This document shows, piece after piece, positions 18,720 through 27,831 of a stretch of 64,000 bases of DNA (positions are counted from its first letter, which is position 1; each line of letters begins with the position of its first letter). The stretch is taken from contig NC_009675.1 in NCBI RefSeq assembly GCF_000017505.1, forward strand, positions 3,729,001 through 3,793,000. The letters run 5' to 3'. Both the position numbers and the translations under genes were made by a program. Source of the DNA: Anaeromyxobacter sp. Fw109-5. Its GTDB lineage: Bacteria > Myxococcota > Myxococcia > Myxococcales > Anaeromyxobacteraceae. A model generated the notes under the pieces. The model did not search any database, was not told the origin of the DNA, and saw nothing but the letters and a program-made list of their open reading frames with translations.

Positions 18720-20345
18720 TCAGTTGAACACAGGGCCGGAGAAGATCACCCCACCGAAGATCAGGTACGCCAGCGCGAGGGTCCACACGACGTTGAACGC
18801 CTGCGCGAGGACGAAGGCTGCCGCCGGCCGGCCGCCCTGCATCGAGACGAGGTTCGACAGGCGCGTCTCGAGTCCGATGCAGACGAAGGCGAGCGCGAAC
18901 AGCGCGGTGCGCAGCGACCCCAGGGTCGCCTTGGTCGCCTCGACCGTCGCCGCGTCGAGGGCGAACGAGAATACGAGCGACGCGACGAGGAACCCGAGGA
19001 CGAACTTCGGAAAGCGATCCCAGATGACGCGTCCGCTCGTCCGCTCTCCGGAGGCCTTCCCGCGGCGCAGGGCCCACCACACCGACAGCGCGAACGCGGC
19101 GACGCCGAGCAGCACGTTCTGCGAGAACTTCACGATGACGCCGGTCTTCATCGCGCTCTCGCCGATGAGCGCCCCCGCGGCCACGACCGACCCGCTCGTG
19201 TCGAGCGTCCCGCCGAGCCACGCGCCCCCGACGATCTCGGGGATCCCGAGCGTCCGCACGGCCCACGGCATCAGCACCATCATGGGGACGGCGACGAGGA
19301 GCACGAGCGACGTGACGTAGGAGAGCTTCTTCTTGTCGCCCTGGATCGCACCGCAGGCGGCGATCGCGGCGGACACACCGCAGATCGACACGGCCGTCGA
19401 GAGCATCACCGCGAACTCGTCGTCCACGCGGAGCTTCCGCGCGACCCAGAAGCAGGCGTACCAGACGACCGACACGACCAGCACCGCCTGGAGGATTCCG
19501 AGCGCTCCCGCCTGCAGGATCTCGGTGAACAGGATGCTCGTGCCGAGGACCACGAGGCCGGCCTTGATGAAGTATTCCGTCCGGACCGCCTCGCGAAGCC
19601 AGGCCGGCACCCCGGTCACGTTGCCGATGAACAGGCCGATCGACAGGGCGAAGATGACGTACTCGAGCCCCCAGTAGCTCACGGTCGAGTTCCCGGCGAG
19701 CACGAGGGCGAGCGAGGCGAGCGCGTAGACGGCCGTGAACCCGAGCGCGTACCGGCGGACGCTTCCGCCGAGCAGCGCGACCCCGATCGCGGAGAGGAGC
19801 AGGAGCCCGAGGCCGACGACCGCCGTCGCCTTCAGGTTCTCGGCCGAGAAGACGCCGCTCACGTAGGCGCTCGCGTCCGAGAGGCCCTTCGCGACGGCCG
19901 CCGCCTTCTTCTTCAGACCCGGGTCCTTCGTCCCCCTCGCGACGTCGCCCAGCGCCTTCGCGGCCCCGCCGATCCTGGCGCGGTCTCCGGACCGCAGCGC
20001 GCCCTGGAGCGCCGCCGTCGCGGTCGCGACGTCCTGCGCGCCCTTCGCCGACGCGTCCGCGAGGAGCGCCTCGACGGCGGGCCGCTGTTCCGCTGCCTTG
20101 CTCGCGATCGCGGCATCCGTGGCCCACTTGAACCTGGGCGCCTCCGGGCGGACCCCGGCGAGCACGAGCCCGACCACGATCAGGCCGAGGAACGCCGCGA
20201 GCCAGTCCTCGTTCCTGAGGAAGCTGAGGCGCGCCGGCCGGACCGGGGCCTGACCGCGCGCCGGCGGGGCGAGGAGGTCGTTCGCAGCGGCGGGAGCCAC
20301 GGTGCCGGCGACTTCGATTCGCCGCGCAGGATGGGAGGGGGCCAT
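18720..20345 (-). CDS. YeiH family putative sulfate exporter
   Basis: A 541-residue membrane protein of the YeiH/PSE family: about ten transmembrane helices and the motifs SICGVSAAIAACGAI and GAWLGGTLDTSGSVVAAGAL characteristic of these putative sulfate/sulfonate exporters. Members are normally near 340 residues; here about 200 extra N-terminal residues include one helix and an Ala/Lys-rich soluble segment with coiled-coil character (ASKAAEQRPAVEALLADASA). The start is ATG 20345 because an upstream extension would run through two operator copies. It may relieve sulfite or sulfonate stress. Downstream on the same strand is the Cys/Met PLP enzyme. Confidence 0.85.
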   Translation of the reverse strand: MAPSHPARRIEVAGTVAPAAANDLLAPPARGQAPVRPARLSFLRNEDWLAAFLGLIVVGLVLAGVRPEAPRFKWATDAAIASKAAEQRPAVEALLADASAKGAQDVATATAALQGALRSGDRARIGGAAKALGDVARGTKDPGLKKKAAAVAKGLSDASAYVSGVFSAENLKATAVVGLGLLLLSAIGVALLGGSVRRYALGFTAVYALASLALVLAGNSTVSYWGLEYVIFALSIGLFIGNVTGVPAWLREAVRTEYFIKAGLVVLGTSILFTEILQAGALGILQAVLVVSVVWYACFWVARKLRVDDEFAVMLSTAVSICGVSAAIAACGAIQGDKKKLSYVTSLVLLVAVPMMVLMPWAVRTLGIPEIVGGAWLGGTLDTSGSVVAAGALIGESAMKTGVIVKFSQNVLLGVAAFALSVWWALRRGKASGERTSGRVIWDRFPKFVLGFLVASLVFSFALDAATVEATKATLGSLRTALFALAFVCIGLETRLSNLVSMQGGRPAAAFVLAQAFNVVWTLALAYLIFGGVIFSGPVFN

Positions 20346-20356
20346 GGCGGCGGAGC

Positions 20357-20406
20357 ATCCGCTATGACGGATGGCTCTGTCAAGCAGACCGTCCGCCATA
20401 GCGGAT
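20357..20406. promoter_or_regulatory. tandem palindromic operators, copies 2 and 3 (upstream of yeiH)
   Basis: ATCCGCTATGACGGAT at 20357-20372 and GTCCGCCATAGCGGAT at 20391-20406 are two ATCCG-N6-CGGAT palindromes whose centres are 34 bases apart, about three helical turns. They lie 12-61 bases before the yeiH start, where a promoter must be, so they fit a repressor that binds cooperatively. The third copy is at 18611. Confidence 0.6.
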
Positions 20407-20641
20407 GGCGCTGAGCGCGGCTTCGCCACGGCGGGACGACCCAGACCCCGTCATTCGTCACATCGGCTCGCGCTGGACTCGGGACGAGGTGCCGACCGCG
20501 CGCCCGCGGTGGGCACGCACGAGGGAGCAGTACGAGCGAGGGAAAGCGGCCTACGAGGGCCGGAGGGGCGACGTCGCCGCGCGTCCGCCGCGTCGCCGGA
20601 AGGCGCTGCGGTCGGCTTTGCTCCCGTTCCGCCGACCGCGG

Positions 20642-21808
20642 TCACGTTGCCCACAAGCCCTGCTGAATGGCAGCTGGCGCGGCGCCGGCATGCCCCGTCC
20701 GCTCGGAGGCGCTCTCACGCCGGAAGCGGTCCATGTGCTCGCGCCCGTAGGTCTGTTCGGCGTGCAACAGGTTATGGGGCTTGCAGGCGACCCGGAGATT
20801 GTCGAGCGTCGAGAGACCCCCCAGGGCCTGCGGCTGGATGTGGTCGAGCTCCAGCTGCCAGCGGCTGTTGCAGCGCCGCCCGTCCGGAGCGACCCAAGCG
20901 CAGCGTCCGCCGTCGCGCTTCCAGACCTCGCGCCGCACTGCCGCCGGGATCGTGCTCGTGGGCGCGGCGGACTCGGCAGAGGGCCGTGGGTCCCCGTCCG
21001 CTTTCCGCTGCCGCTCCGGCGCGATCGCGCCCTTGCGCTTGCCGTGCTTCTCGACGGCGCAGCGGATGGCCTCGCGGAGCACCGCCGCGAGGTCGCCGTC
21101 CGGGATCTTGTGCGAGAGCAGCGCGGCGAGCGTCTCGAGGTCCTCCTTGCAGGACGCGTCGATGGTGACCCGCAGCGACCAGTCGCTCTCGCTCACCGCG
21201 CGGGTCTCCGCCCGCGCCTTCTGGCGAGGAACGTCGGGCAGCGCGGAGACCGTGGGCGGCAGCGACCCACCAGCCGCCGCCGGCGCGGGGATCGCCTCCT
21301 GCGGCTCGGCAGGTCCGGCATGGACTGTCGCCAGCGGCAGCGCCGGGGCGCTCGCGGCTGAGGCGCGGTCGGGCAGCTTGCGCAGGCCCGCCCGCTGAGC
21401 GGTGCGCGCCTGGAGCGAGGCGACGAGGTGATCCACCTCCGCCTTGGTGCGGTACGCGGCCCGGGCGACGAGGTCGGGCAGGTTCTCCTCGGTCAGCACC
21501 TGGCCGAGCAGCTGGACGGTGGACAAGCAAAGGCGGCCATTGCGCAGGGCGTCCTCGAGGCTGGGGAACCGGCGCAGCACCCGCATCGCCTGGATTCGTC
21601 GCCCGGCCGCGCCCTCGCGCAGGTGGAGCACCTCCAGGCAATACGCCCAGAGCGAGGGATAGCCGGCCTCCACGTAGGCGCGGCGGCGATCGAACTCCTC
21701 GAGGTGGAGGAGGAACTCGACCTGGACGTCGCGCTCCTCGCCGGCGAGCTCGCGCAGGCGCTGGGCGAGCAGGGTCGAGTCGAGGGCGGAAGGGGCGATC
21801 GCGGGCAT
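20642..21808 (-). CDS. DUF222-like protein with C-terminal HNH endonuclease domain
   Basis: A 388-residue protein. The N-terminal helical half (LRELAGEERDVQVEFLLHLEEFDRRRAY) is typical of multi-copy HNH proteins in myxobacteria and actinobacteria. A Pro/Ala linker follows, and the C terminus is an HNH nuclease: paired cysteines at GGRCAW and RRCNS, then LELDHIQPQALGG and CKPHNLLHAE. An AGGAGGTG ribosome site before ATG 21808 fixes the start. The family is often mobile-element associated or of unknown function; no restriction or toxin partner gene is adjacent. Confidence 0.85.
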   Translation of the reverse strand: MPAIAPSALDSTLLAQRLRELAGEERDVQVEFLLHLEEFDRRRAYVEAGYPSLWAYCLEVLHLREGAAGRRIQAMRVLRRFPSLEDALRNGRLCLSTVQLLGQVLTEENLPDLVARAAYRTKAEVDHLVASLQARTAQRAGLRKLPDRASAASAPALPLATVHAGPAEPQEAIPAPAAAGGSLPPTVSALPDVPRQKARAETRAVSESDWSLRVTIDASCKEDLETLAALLSHKIPDGDLAAVLREAIRCAVEKHGKRKGAIAPERQRKADGDPRPSAESAAPTSTIPAAVRREVWKRDGGRCAWVAPDGRRCNSRWQLELDHIQPQALGGLSTLDNLRVACKPHNLLHAEQTYGREHMDRFRRESASERTGHAGAAPAAIQQGLWAT

Positions 21809-22391
21809 GGTGCACCTCCTGTGCACCCTTCGTAACACGCGATTTCCGCACCTCCCGAGACGCACCAGGATCGCGCCTGCGCCGCTTTCCGGGCCCGCCC
21901 CTTCGCCGTCCACGCGGCGCGCCCGACGCGCACGGCGCGCCCTGCCTGCGCTCGCGAGGAGCGTGCTCTCGACGTGCCGAGGACGTCGAAGCGCGTTTCG
22001 CCTCGAACCTCGTCAAGAGGGCAACGTTCACCCACCGCAACTGGGACTCGCGTGGCTCGGCAAGCGCTGTCGCTGGAGATGGCAGGGACTCTAAGTGAAT
22101 GACGCTAGACAGTTGCGCGACCTCGGACCTGCTCCGCCCGCTCCCCCAGCGCTCGCGTCGACGGCGACGAAGACCCGCCCGAGTGACGCGCGAGGCGCGC
22201 CCGGAACCGAGCGCTTCTCCCCTCGATGCCCGAGCCCCTCCGTCGACCGGCGGCACACGACCACCCCGCGCGCGTGCTGTCCCCGTGGATGTGATGAATG
22301 AAAGCGACCCCGACCCCGACCCCGACCTCGACGGGCGGGACTCCGGCGTCGAGCGCCAGCAGGGGCGTTCATCCGATGAGAGGAGAAGACG
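21809..22391. other. 583-base intergenic region without a recognisable gene
   Basis: No frame here shows a ribosome site with family-like coding content. It must contain the HNH gene promoter. Near its far end a tandem hexamer GACCCC occurs three times (22306-22323) followed by two degenerate copies, just past the stop of the antiporter gene. Otherwise nothing stands out. Confidence 0.5.
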
Positions 22392-24023
22392 CTAGCCGTG
22401 CGGGGGCTCGTCGCCGCGACCGAGCTGCTGGAGATCCAGCTCCTCCCAGTCGAGCTCCTGCTCGATGCGCTGGAAGGCCGCGTCGCCGATGGTTCCGTCC
22501 GCCCGCAGCGCGAGGAGCCGCTGCCGCTCGGCCGAGGTCGCCGCGCGCGCGATGGTCGCGTCGCCGTCGAACGCGCGACCGTCACCCGGATCCGCCCCGC
22601 TCTGCGCGGCCGCGGCGCCGGCCAGCGCTGCTTCGGCGCGCCGGAGGAGCACCTCGTAGCGGCGTCGCAGCAGCTCCGCCATGTCGTCTCCGGGCACCTC
22701 GGCCGTGGCCGAGAGCCCGGCGCGCAAGGTCTCGACGCGGGCGAGTCTCACCTCGCGCTCCACCGAGCCGTCGTCCCTGAGCTGAAGCACGTTCATCAGC
22801 GGGCGCAGCGTCACGCCTTGAACGACGAGCGTCCCGAGCACGACGGAGAAGGCGGTGAAGAGGATCAGGTCGCGGTACGGGAATGCGGGCCCGCCGCCCC
22901 CGCCCGCCGGAAGGGCGAGCGCGGTCGCGAGGGTCACGATGCCCCGCATGCCGCACCACCCGACGACGGCCGCGGCCCGCTTCGAGAGGCCCACGGCGTC
23001 GCGCCGCCCCTCCCCGCCTTCCCGCGCGGGACGCCACAGCCAGCGGCTGAACGCCGCGGCGCCGGACACCCACGCGATACGCGAGAGGATCGTCGCGAGG
23101 CACACCGCCAGCGCGATGCCGCCGTAGCCGATCAGCGTGGGCGTGTCGATCCGGCCGAGGATCGCCTTCAGCTGGAACCCGACGAGGATGAACGCCAGCA
23201 CGTTCAGCACGAACACGGCGAACTCCCACACCGCGTACGACGGGATCCGCACGCGTGCCGGGATGACGTCCGCGGCGCGCCGGGCGCTCGCCATCGCGAA
23301 GACCACGACGGTGAGGATCCCCGAGAGATGGAGCCGCTCCGCGAGGATCCAGACCGCGAACGTCCCGCAGAACTGGACGACCACCGCGATGGCCACGTCG
23401 TGGATCCGGGCCGTGAGCTGCATCACCACGCGCGACAGCACGAACCCGAGGACCACGCTGCCGGCGGTGACGACGAGGAGCAGCGGGGCCACGCTCGCCG
23501 GCGACAGCGCGCCCGCGAGCGTCACGCCGACGGCGAGGCGGTAGGTCAGCAGCGCGCTCGCGTCGTTGAAGAGGCTCTCGCCCTCGAGGATCACGAGGAG
23601 CCGATGCGGCGGACGGAGCTGCCTCAGCACGGCGGTCGCGGCCGCCGCGTCGGGCGGAGCGACGATGGCGCCGAGCGCGACGGCGACCGCCCAGGGCATG
23701 TCGGGCACGAGCAGGCGGACCACGACCGCCACGACGACGACGGTCAGCGCGACCGCCCCGACGGCGAGGCCGGCGACCGTCCGCCAGTTCGCTCGGAGGT
23801 CGCGCGGCGACGCGTCGAACGCGGCGTCCAGCAGCACCGGGGCGACGAAGAGCGTGAGCGCGAGCTCGGGATCCAGCACGAGCGTCGGCGTTCCGGGGAC
23901 GAGGGCCAGGCAGGCACCGGCGAGCGCCACCATCGCCGGGTAGGGAGTCCCGAGGCGGCGGGACAGCGCGGTGAGGCCCGCGCCCGCGAGCAACAACGCG
24001 ATGACGACCTCGAACACGTACAT
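22392..24023 (-). CDS. CPA1 family Na+/H+ antiporter
   Basis: A 543-residue antiporter with about 12 membrane helices and the CPA1 signature: LVPGTPTLVLDPELAL, GAIVAPPDAAAATAVLR (the membrane Asp pair region), EGESLFNDASALLTYR and GWCGMRGIVTLATALALP. A cytoplasmic C-terminal tail of about 110 residues is helical and acidic. It would exchange Na+ or K+ for protons at the inner membrane. The start is placed at the Met preceding the first helix (MYVFEVVIALLL); an ATG 13 codons upstream is possible. Transcribed alone, divergent from the regulator gene. Confidence 0.9.
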   Translation of the reverse strand: MYVFEVVIALLLAGAGLTALSRRLGTPYPAMVALAGACLALVPGTPTLVLDPELALTLFVAPVLLDAAFDASPRDLRANWRTVAGLAVGAVALTVVVVAVVVRLLVPDMPWAVAVALGAIVAPPDAAAATAVLRQLRPPHRLLVILEGESLFNDASALLTYRLAVGVTLAGALSPASVAPLLLVVTAGSVVLGFVLSRVVMQLTARIHDVAIAVVVQFCGTFAVWILAERLHLSGILTVVVFAMASARRAADVIPARVRIPSYAVWEFAVFVLNVLAFILVGFQLKAILGRIDTPTLIGYGGIALAVCLATILSRIAWVSGAAAFSRWLWRPAREGGEGRRDAVGLSKRAAAVVGWCGMRGIVTLATALALPAGGGGGPAFPYRDLILFTAFSVVLGTLVVQGVTLRPLMNVLQLRDDGSVEREVRLARVETLRAGLSATAEVPGDDMAELLRRRYEVLLRRAEAALAGAAAAQSGADPGDGRAFDGDATIARAATSAERQRLLALRADGTIGDAAFQRIEQELDWEELDLQQLGRGDEPPHG

Positions 24024-24162
24024 GCGGCGTAGAGCGTTGCGGCCCCGCGGCGCAGCCGCCATTCGCACTCCGCGCCCGCGAGGGGCGGTCGTCAGGATCG
24101 GGCGGCCGAGGCCGGGAGCCGCGGGCCCGACCGCCCGTGCTCGGCCGGCGGGATCGTGAAGG

Positions 24163-24183
24163 AATCCTGAAGAGCCCATCCCC
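24163..24183 (+). promoter_or_regulatory. repeated upstream element, copy A
   Basis: AATCCTGAAGAGCCCATCCC plus one C matches 16 of 21 positions of the element found upstream of the alcohol dehydrogenase gene (32067) and is also related to that at 29185. It lies in the divergent gap between the antiporter and the helix-turn-helix gene. No matching -10 box was found at the equivalent distance, so the assignment is tentative. Confidence 0.3.
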
Positions 24184-24316
24184 TTCCCGCCCGTTCCGCC
24201 TTTCGTCGCGGCGGGGCGCCTCCCCGGCCTCGGCAGGGCCGACCCTGCGCAGGAGGACTCGTGAGGGCCGACGAGTGGAGCGGGAGTAGCAACGGCGACG
24301 CCGTTATGACGGCACC

Positions 24317-25537
24317 ATGGACTGCGCGATCTCCGCCGCCGGGCGCGCGCTGGGCGCCGGAGATCCGCTCCTCGCCCTCAAGCGCGTCGCCCTGCGGGAC
24401 GACCCGGCGGCCCTCGCGCTGCGCGGGATCGCGATGGCCCAGCTCGGGGACCTGCCGCGCGCGCGGGAGCTGCTGAGACGCGCGGCGCAGAGGTTCGGGC
24501 GGCACGAGACGCTCGCGCGGGCGCGCTGCCTCACGGCGGAGGCGGAGGTGGCGCTGGCGTCGCGCGATCTCGCCTGGCCACCGCGGGCGCTGACCGAGGC
24601 GCTCCGCACGTTCGCCGCCCGCGGGGATCGGGAGAACGCCGCCCACGCCAGACTGCTGCAGATCCGGCGCCTCCTGCTGCTCGGCCGGGTGGACGAGGCG
24701 GACGCCGCGCGCGCGACGCTCGACCTCGGCGCCGCACCCGCGCGGCTCGCGGCCATCGCCGCCCTGGTCGGCTTCGAGATCGCGCTGCGCCGCGGGCGAG
24801 CCGAGCAGGCGCGCGAGGCCCTCCGCCGCGCCCGGGACGCCGCGGCGCGGTCGGGCATCGGGGCGCTGCGCGCGGAGGTCGAGCAGGCGGGACGCACCCT
24901 CGCGCTGCCCGCTGCGCGCCTCCTCGCCGCGGGCGAGGCGCGGTCCCTGACCCTGGCCGAGGTCGAGGCGGTGCTCGCCTCACCGGACCTGGTGGTCGAC
25001 GGATGCCGGCGGCTGGCACGCCGGGAAGCCCGGGTCGTGCGGCTCTCTCGGCGGCCGGCGCTGTTCGCGCTGCTCCAGGGGCTCGCGGAGGCGTGGCCCG
25101 GGGAGGCGAGGCGCGATGCCCTCATCGAGCGCGCGTTCGGCGCGCGCCGGACGAACCCGTCTCACCGGGCGCGTCTGCGGGTCGGGATGGGACGCCTCCG
25201 CCGCGAGCTTCGTCCGCTCGCCGGGATCCATGCCACCGGCGGCGGCTTCACCCTGATGCCACGCGAGGCGGGCACGGTTCGGCTGCTGGCACCGCCGATC
25301 GAGAGCTCCGACGCCGCCGTGCTGGCGCTGCTGGCCGACGGCGAGGCCTGGTCGACCTCGGCGCTGGCGCTGGCCCTGGGGTCCAGCCAGCGAACGGCGC
25401 AGCGGTCCCTGGTCGCCCTCGTGGAGGCCGGTCAGGTCCGCGCGCTGGGTCGCGGCCGCGCCCAGCGCTGGCTCTCCGCGCCAGTGGCCGGATTCGCGAC
25501 GACCTTGTTGCTCCCCGCGTCCGACGGACTCGGTTAG
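24317..25537 (+). CDS. TPR-like / winged-helix transcriptional regulator
   Basis: A 406-residue protein with three parts. Residues 1-190 are alpha-helical repeats with alternating Ala/Leu/Arg, TPR-like (DPAALALRGIAMAQLGDLPR). Residues 215-310 look like a winged-helix of the OmpR/SARP type (RRPALFALLQGLAEAWPGEA, then LRVGMGRLRREL and GGGFTLMP). The C terminus is a second helix-turn-helix (LALALGSSQRTAQRSLVALVEAGQV). It is therefore a DNA-binding regulator. The gene 22 bases downstream encodes a small beta-propeller that may act with it or be its target. Confidence 0.7.
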   Translation: MDCAISAAGRALGAGDPLLALKRVALRDDPAALALRGIAMAQLGDLPRARELLRRAAQRFGRHETLARARCLTAEAEVALASRDLAWPPRALTEALRTFAARGDRENAAHARLLQIRRLLLLGRVDEADAARATLDLGAAPARLAAIAALVGFEIALRRGRAEQAREALRRARDAAARSGIGALRAEVEQAGRTLALPAARLLAAGEARSLTLAEVEAVLASPDLVVDGCRRLARREARVVRLSRRPALFALLQGLAEAWPGEARRDALIERAFGARRTNPSHRARLRVGMGRLRRELRPLAGIHATGGGFTLMPREAGTVRLLAPPIESSDAAVLALLADGEAWSTSALALALGSSQRTAQRSLVALVEAGQVRALGRGRAQRWLSAPVAGFATTLLLPASDGLG

Positions 25538-25559
25538 GGAAGGAGAGCGGGGCGAGGCG

Positions 25560-26222
25560 ATGGGCAAAGAGAGCGACACGGAACGGCGGGCCGAGATCGT
25601 GCGCGAGTACGGGCCCTTCCCCGGCGCACCTCGAGTGAACGGCGTCAGCTTCGACGGCAGCCTGGTCTGGGTCGCCGGCGGCGAGAAGCTGCAGGCCTTC
25701 GAGCCGGCGAGCGGCGAGAGCGTGCGCGCCCTGGACGTGGCCTGTGATGCCGGGACGGCCTTCGACGGCCGGCACCTCTTCCAGATCGCGGAGGGCCGTA
25801 TCCAGAAGATCGATCCGGCGACCGGCGAGGTCCTGTCGACGATCCCCGCCCCCGGCGGTGGGCGCGACTCGGGGCTGGCCTGGGCCGAGGGTACGCTGTG
25901 GGTCGGGCAATACCTCGACCGGAAGATCCACCAGATCGATCCCGACACCGGCGCCGTCCTGCGCACGATCGAGTCGAGCCGCTTCGTCACCGGCGTCACC
26001 TGGGTGGCCGGTGAGCTCTGGCACGGGACCTGGGAGGGGGACGACGCCGAGATCCGCCAGGTCGACCCCGAGACCGGCGAGGTGCTGACCCGCCTGACGA
26101 TGCCAGCGGGCACGCAGGTGAGCGGGCTGGAGTCGGACCAGGGGGACCTCTTCTACGCCGGCGGCGGCGGGAGCGGCCGCGTCCGCGCCGTGCGGAAGCC
26201 ACGCCGCCGGCCAGGGCGCTAA
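25560..26222 (+). CDS. glutaminyl cyclase/Vgb-like beta-propeller protein
   Basis: A 220-residue protein built from four to five repeats of the type IDPATGEVLSTI, IDPDTGAVLRTI, VDPETGEVLTRL, each preceded by a WVAGG/LWVGQ/LWHGT strand. This is a compact beta-propeller as in glutamine cyclotransferase and virginiamycin-B-lyase-like proteins. No signal peptide is present, so it is cytoplasmic. Enzymatic residues cannot be confirmed. It forms a two-gene unit with the upstream regulator. Confidence 0.72.
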   Translation: MGKESDTERRAEIVREYGPFPGAPRVNGVSFDGSLVWVAGGEKLQAFEPASGESVRALDVACDAGTAFDGRHLFQIAEGRIQKIDPATGEVLSTIPAPGGGRDSGLAWAEGTLWVGQYLDRKIHQIDPDTGAVLRTIESSRFVTGVTWVAGELWHGTWEGDDAEIRQVDPETGEVLTRLTMPAGTQVSGLESDQGDLFYAGGGGSGRVRAVRKPRRRPGR

Positions 26223-26304
26223 GGCGGAGACCACTTGGCCTGATTCGCCACTGCGGCGCGCGCTGGCTGGCTGCGCCGGGCAGACTCGGCCCTGCGCTGC
26301 TCGA

Positions 26305-26477
26305 CGTGCCTTTCAGGCACGCCTCCGCTGCTCGGCCCTCGTGTGCCCGGCTCGCCGACGCCATCGTGCGCCTCGCTACGCGACTCAGACCAAGCGGGCT
26401 CCGCTTTAGCCGCAGCGATGGCCTCGCGACGTGGTGGCGAGGAGCTGCGTTCGAGCGGCGCAGCGCACTTCAGCGCT
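26305..26477. repeat. cluster of five stem-loops in a 303-base intergenic region
   Basis: The gap 26223-26525 between convergent genes contains no coding frame that I support but several perfect inverted repeats: CGTGCCT/AGGCACG (26305-26321), GCCATCG/CGATGGC (26360-26422) enclosing AAGCGG/CCGCTT (26392-26406), CCTCGC/GCGAGG (26422-26442) and AGCGC/GCGCT (26462-26477). One or more may terminate the flanking genes; the density suggests a REP-like or structured RNA element. Confidence 0.45.
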
Positions 26478-26525
26478 CCGGGAAGGCCGGACGCGTCGGT
26501 CGCGTCGCGGCCCCCGGGCCAGGCC

Positions 26526-27638
26526 TCACTCCGTCACGACGGTCCCGGCCACGACCCCGGCGTTCGCGTCGCCGGCGCGGAAGCGGAACTTCACGCGCGC
26601 GACGCCGCCGTTCAGCTCGACCTGGTGCTCGTACTGGTACTCGCCGGGCGGCAGCGGCATCGTGACGCCGTCCCGGCGGGCGGTGGTGAACTCGCGCGCG
26701 ATCTCCTGGAACAGGTACGCCACCTGGTCGCTGTTGGGGTTCGACACGAACCGGCCGTGCCCCGTCTCGGCGATCGCCGACAGCTCGGACGCCTTGATCG
26801 TGTTCCCGAGGCCGATGACGTGGACCTGGAGCTGGGGAAACGCGCGGAGCTTCTCGAGCAGTCCGTCGAGCGTCATGGGCGCCGTTCCGGCGCAGGAGAA
26901 GGTGCCGCCCGCCGCGGAAAGGCTGAACGCCGCCGCGGCGGAGTTGTCGAACCAGCTGTAATTGTCCCAGCCGTCGGTGAAGACCACCATCGCGAACTGG
27001 TCGGACGGACCCGGCGCCACGATCGCGTCGTACTGCTGCTTCATCCGGTCGACCATCCGCGCCGTCGCCGCGAAGAGCTTCGTCGCGTCCCCCGGAATGG
27101 GCGTGGGGATGTCGAGGACCGCCGCGTCCGGCAGGGCGGGCGACCCGTCGCAGACGTACTCGTCCTGGAACCAGTCGAGCAGCGCAGAGAACGTCCCGGT
27201 GTTCCAGGCCGTGAACTGATTGCGGATGGACACCTGCGTGTCGAGCGCCGCCTGCTTCATCGGCTCGAACGCCGGGGGCTGCCACTGCGTCATCGAATAG
27301 CTGGCGTCGAGCACCATCCCGACGCGCAGGTTCGCCGACAGCTTCGTGTCCCGGAAGTCGGGGACCGACTCGATGTCGACCTCCTGCCCGTTGACGAGCC
27401 TCCGAATCTGCGCCGTCGCAGGATCGACGGGTTTCCCGCCCGGGTCGCGCACGAGGAAGTCGAGCGCGACGGTGGTCTTCCCGGTCGTGGGCTGGAAGAT
27501 CGCGACCGGCGCGCCCTGCAGCTCGACGTGCGGCCGCCGCGGCGGCCCCTGCAGAAAATCGCTCCCGCCGCACGCGGCGACCGAAACGGCGAGCGCGAAC
27601 ACCGTCCAGGAGGAAGGCTTATGCGGTTCGAGCGTCAT
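26526..27638 (-). CDS. lipoprotein with von Willebrand factor A domain
   Basis: A 370-residue secreted lipoprotein. The signal peptide ends at a VAAC lipobox with Cys23. A vWA domain occupies about residues 100-330: MIDAS motif DASYS near 110, VVFTDGWDNYSW as the second metal strand and a late HVIGLGN strand, so metal binding should be intact. An N-terminal beta domain (about 30-95) precedes it. Such proteins mediate adhesion or complex assembly on the cell surface; in myxobacteria many vWA lipoproteins have no known partner. Cysteines in YVCDGSP and FSCAG may form a disulfide. Confidence 0.85.
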   Translation of the reverse strand: MTLEPHKPSSWTVFALAVSVAACGGSDFLQGPPRRPHVELQGAPVAIFQPTTGKTTVALDFLVRDPGGKPVDPATAQIRRLVNGQEVDIESVPDFRDTKLSANLRVGMVLDASYSMTQWQPPAFEPMKQAALDTQVSIRNQFTAWNTGTFSALLDWFQDEYVCDGSPALPDAAVLDIPTPIPGDATKLFAATARMVDRMKQQYDAIVAPGPSDQFAMVVFTDGWDNYSWFDNSAAAAFSLSAAGGTFSCAGTAPMTLDGLLEKLRAFPQLQVHVIGLGNTIKASELSAIAETGHGRFVSNPNSDQVAYLFQEIAREFTTARRDGVTMPLPPGEYQYEHQVELNGGVARVKFRFRAGDANAGVVAGTVVTE

Positions 27639-27831
27639 TCTCGTGCCGTACCATGATCACGGGACGACGCAAGAAAACGATCCGAGGACCACGAAGCCCC
27701 GCCAGCGGCGGGCCGCGTGATCGTCTGCTCCCCTCCACAGGGGTTCGATGGAATCGACTCCTGCTGGCCAGCCCATCGAAGCACCTCGCCCTGCGCGCGT
27801 CGCGCTTAGTCCAGTGCCGACGAGGACGGTC

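Noticed and set aside
20642-21808. HNH protein as part of a restriction or phage-defence island
   Set aside because: Neighbours are an exporter and an antiporter; no methylase, helicase or integrase is present.
22306-22335. GACCCC tandem repeat as a CRISPR-like or coding repeat
   Set aside because: Only three perfect units and no spacers; simple low-complexity tract.
26223-26525. tRNA gene in the hairpin-rich gap
   Set aside because: No cloverleaf with a TpsiC arm or acceptor pairing could be drawn.
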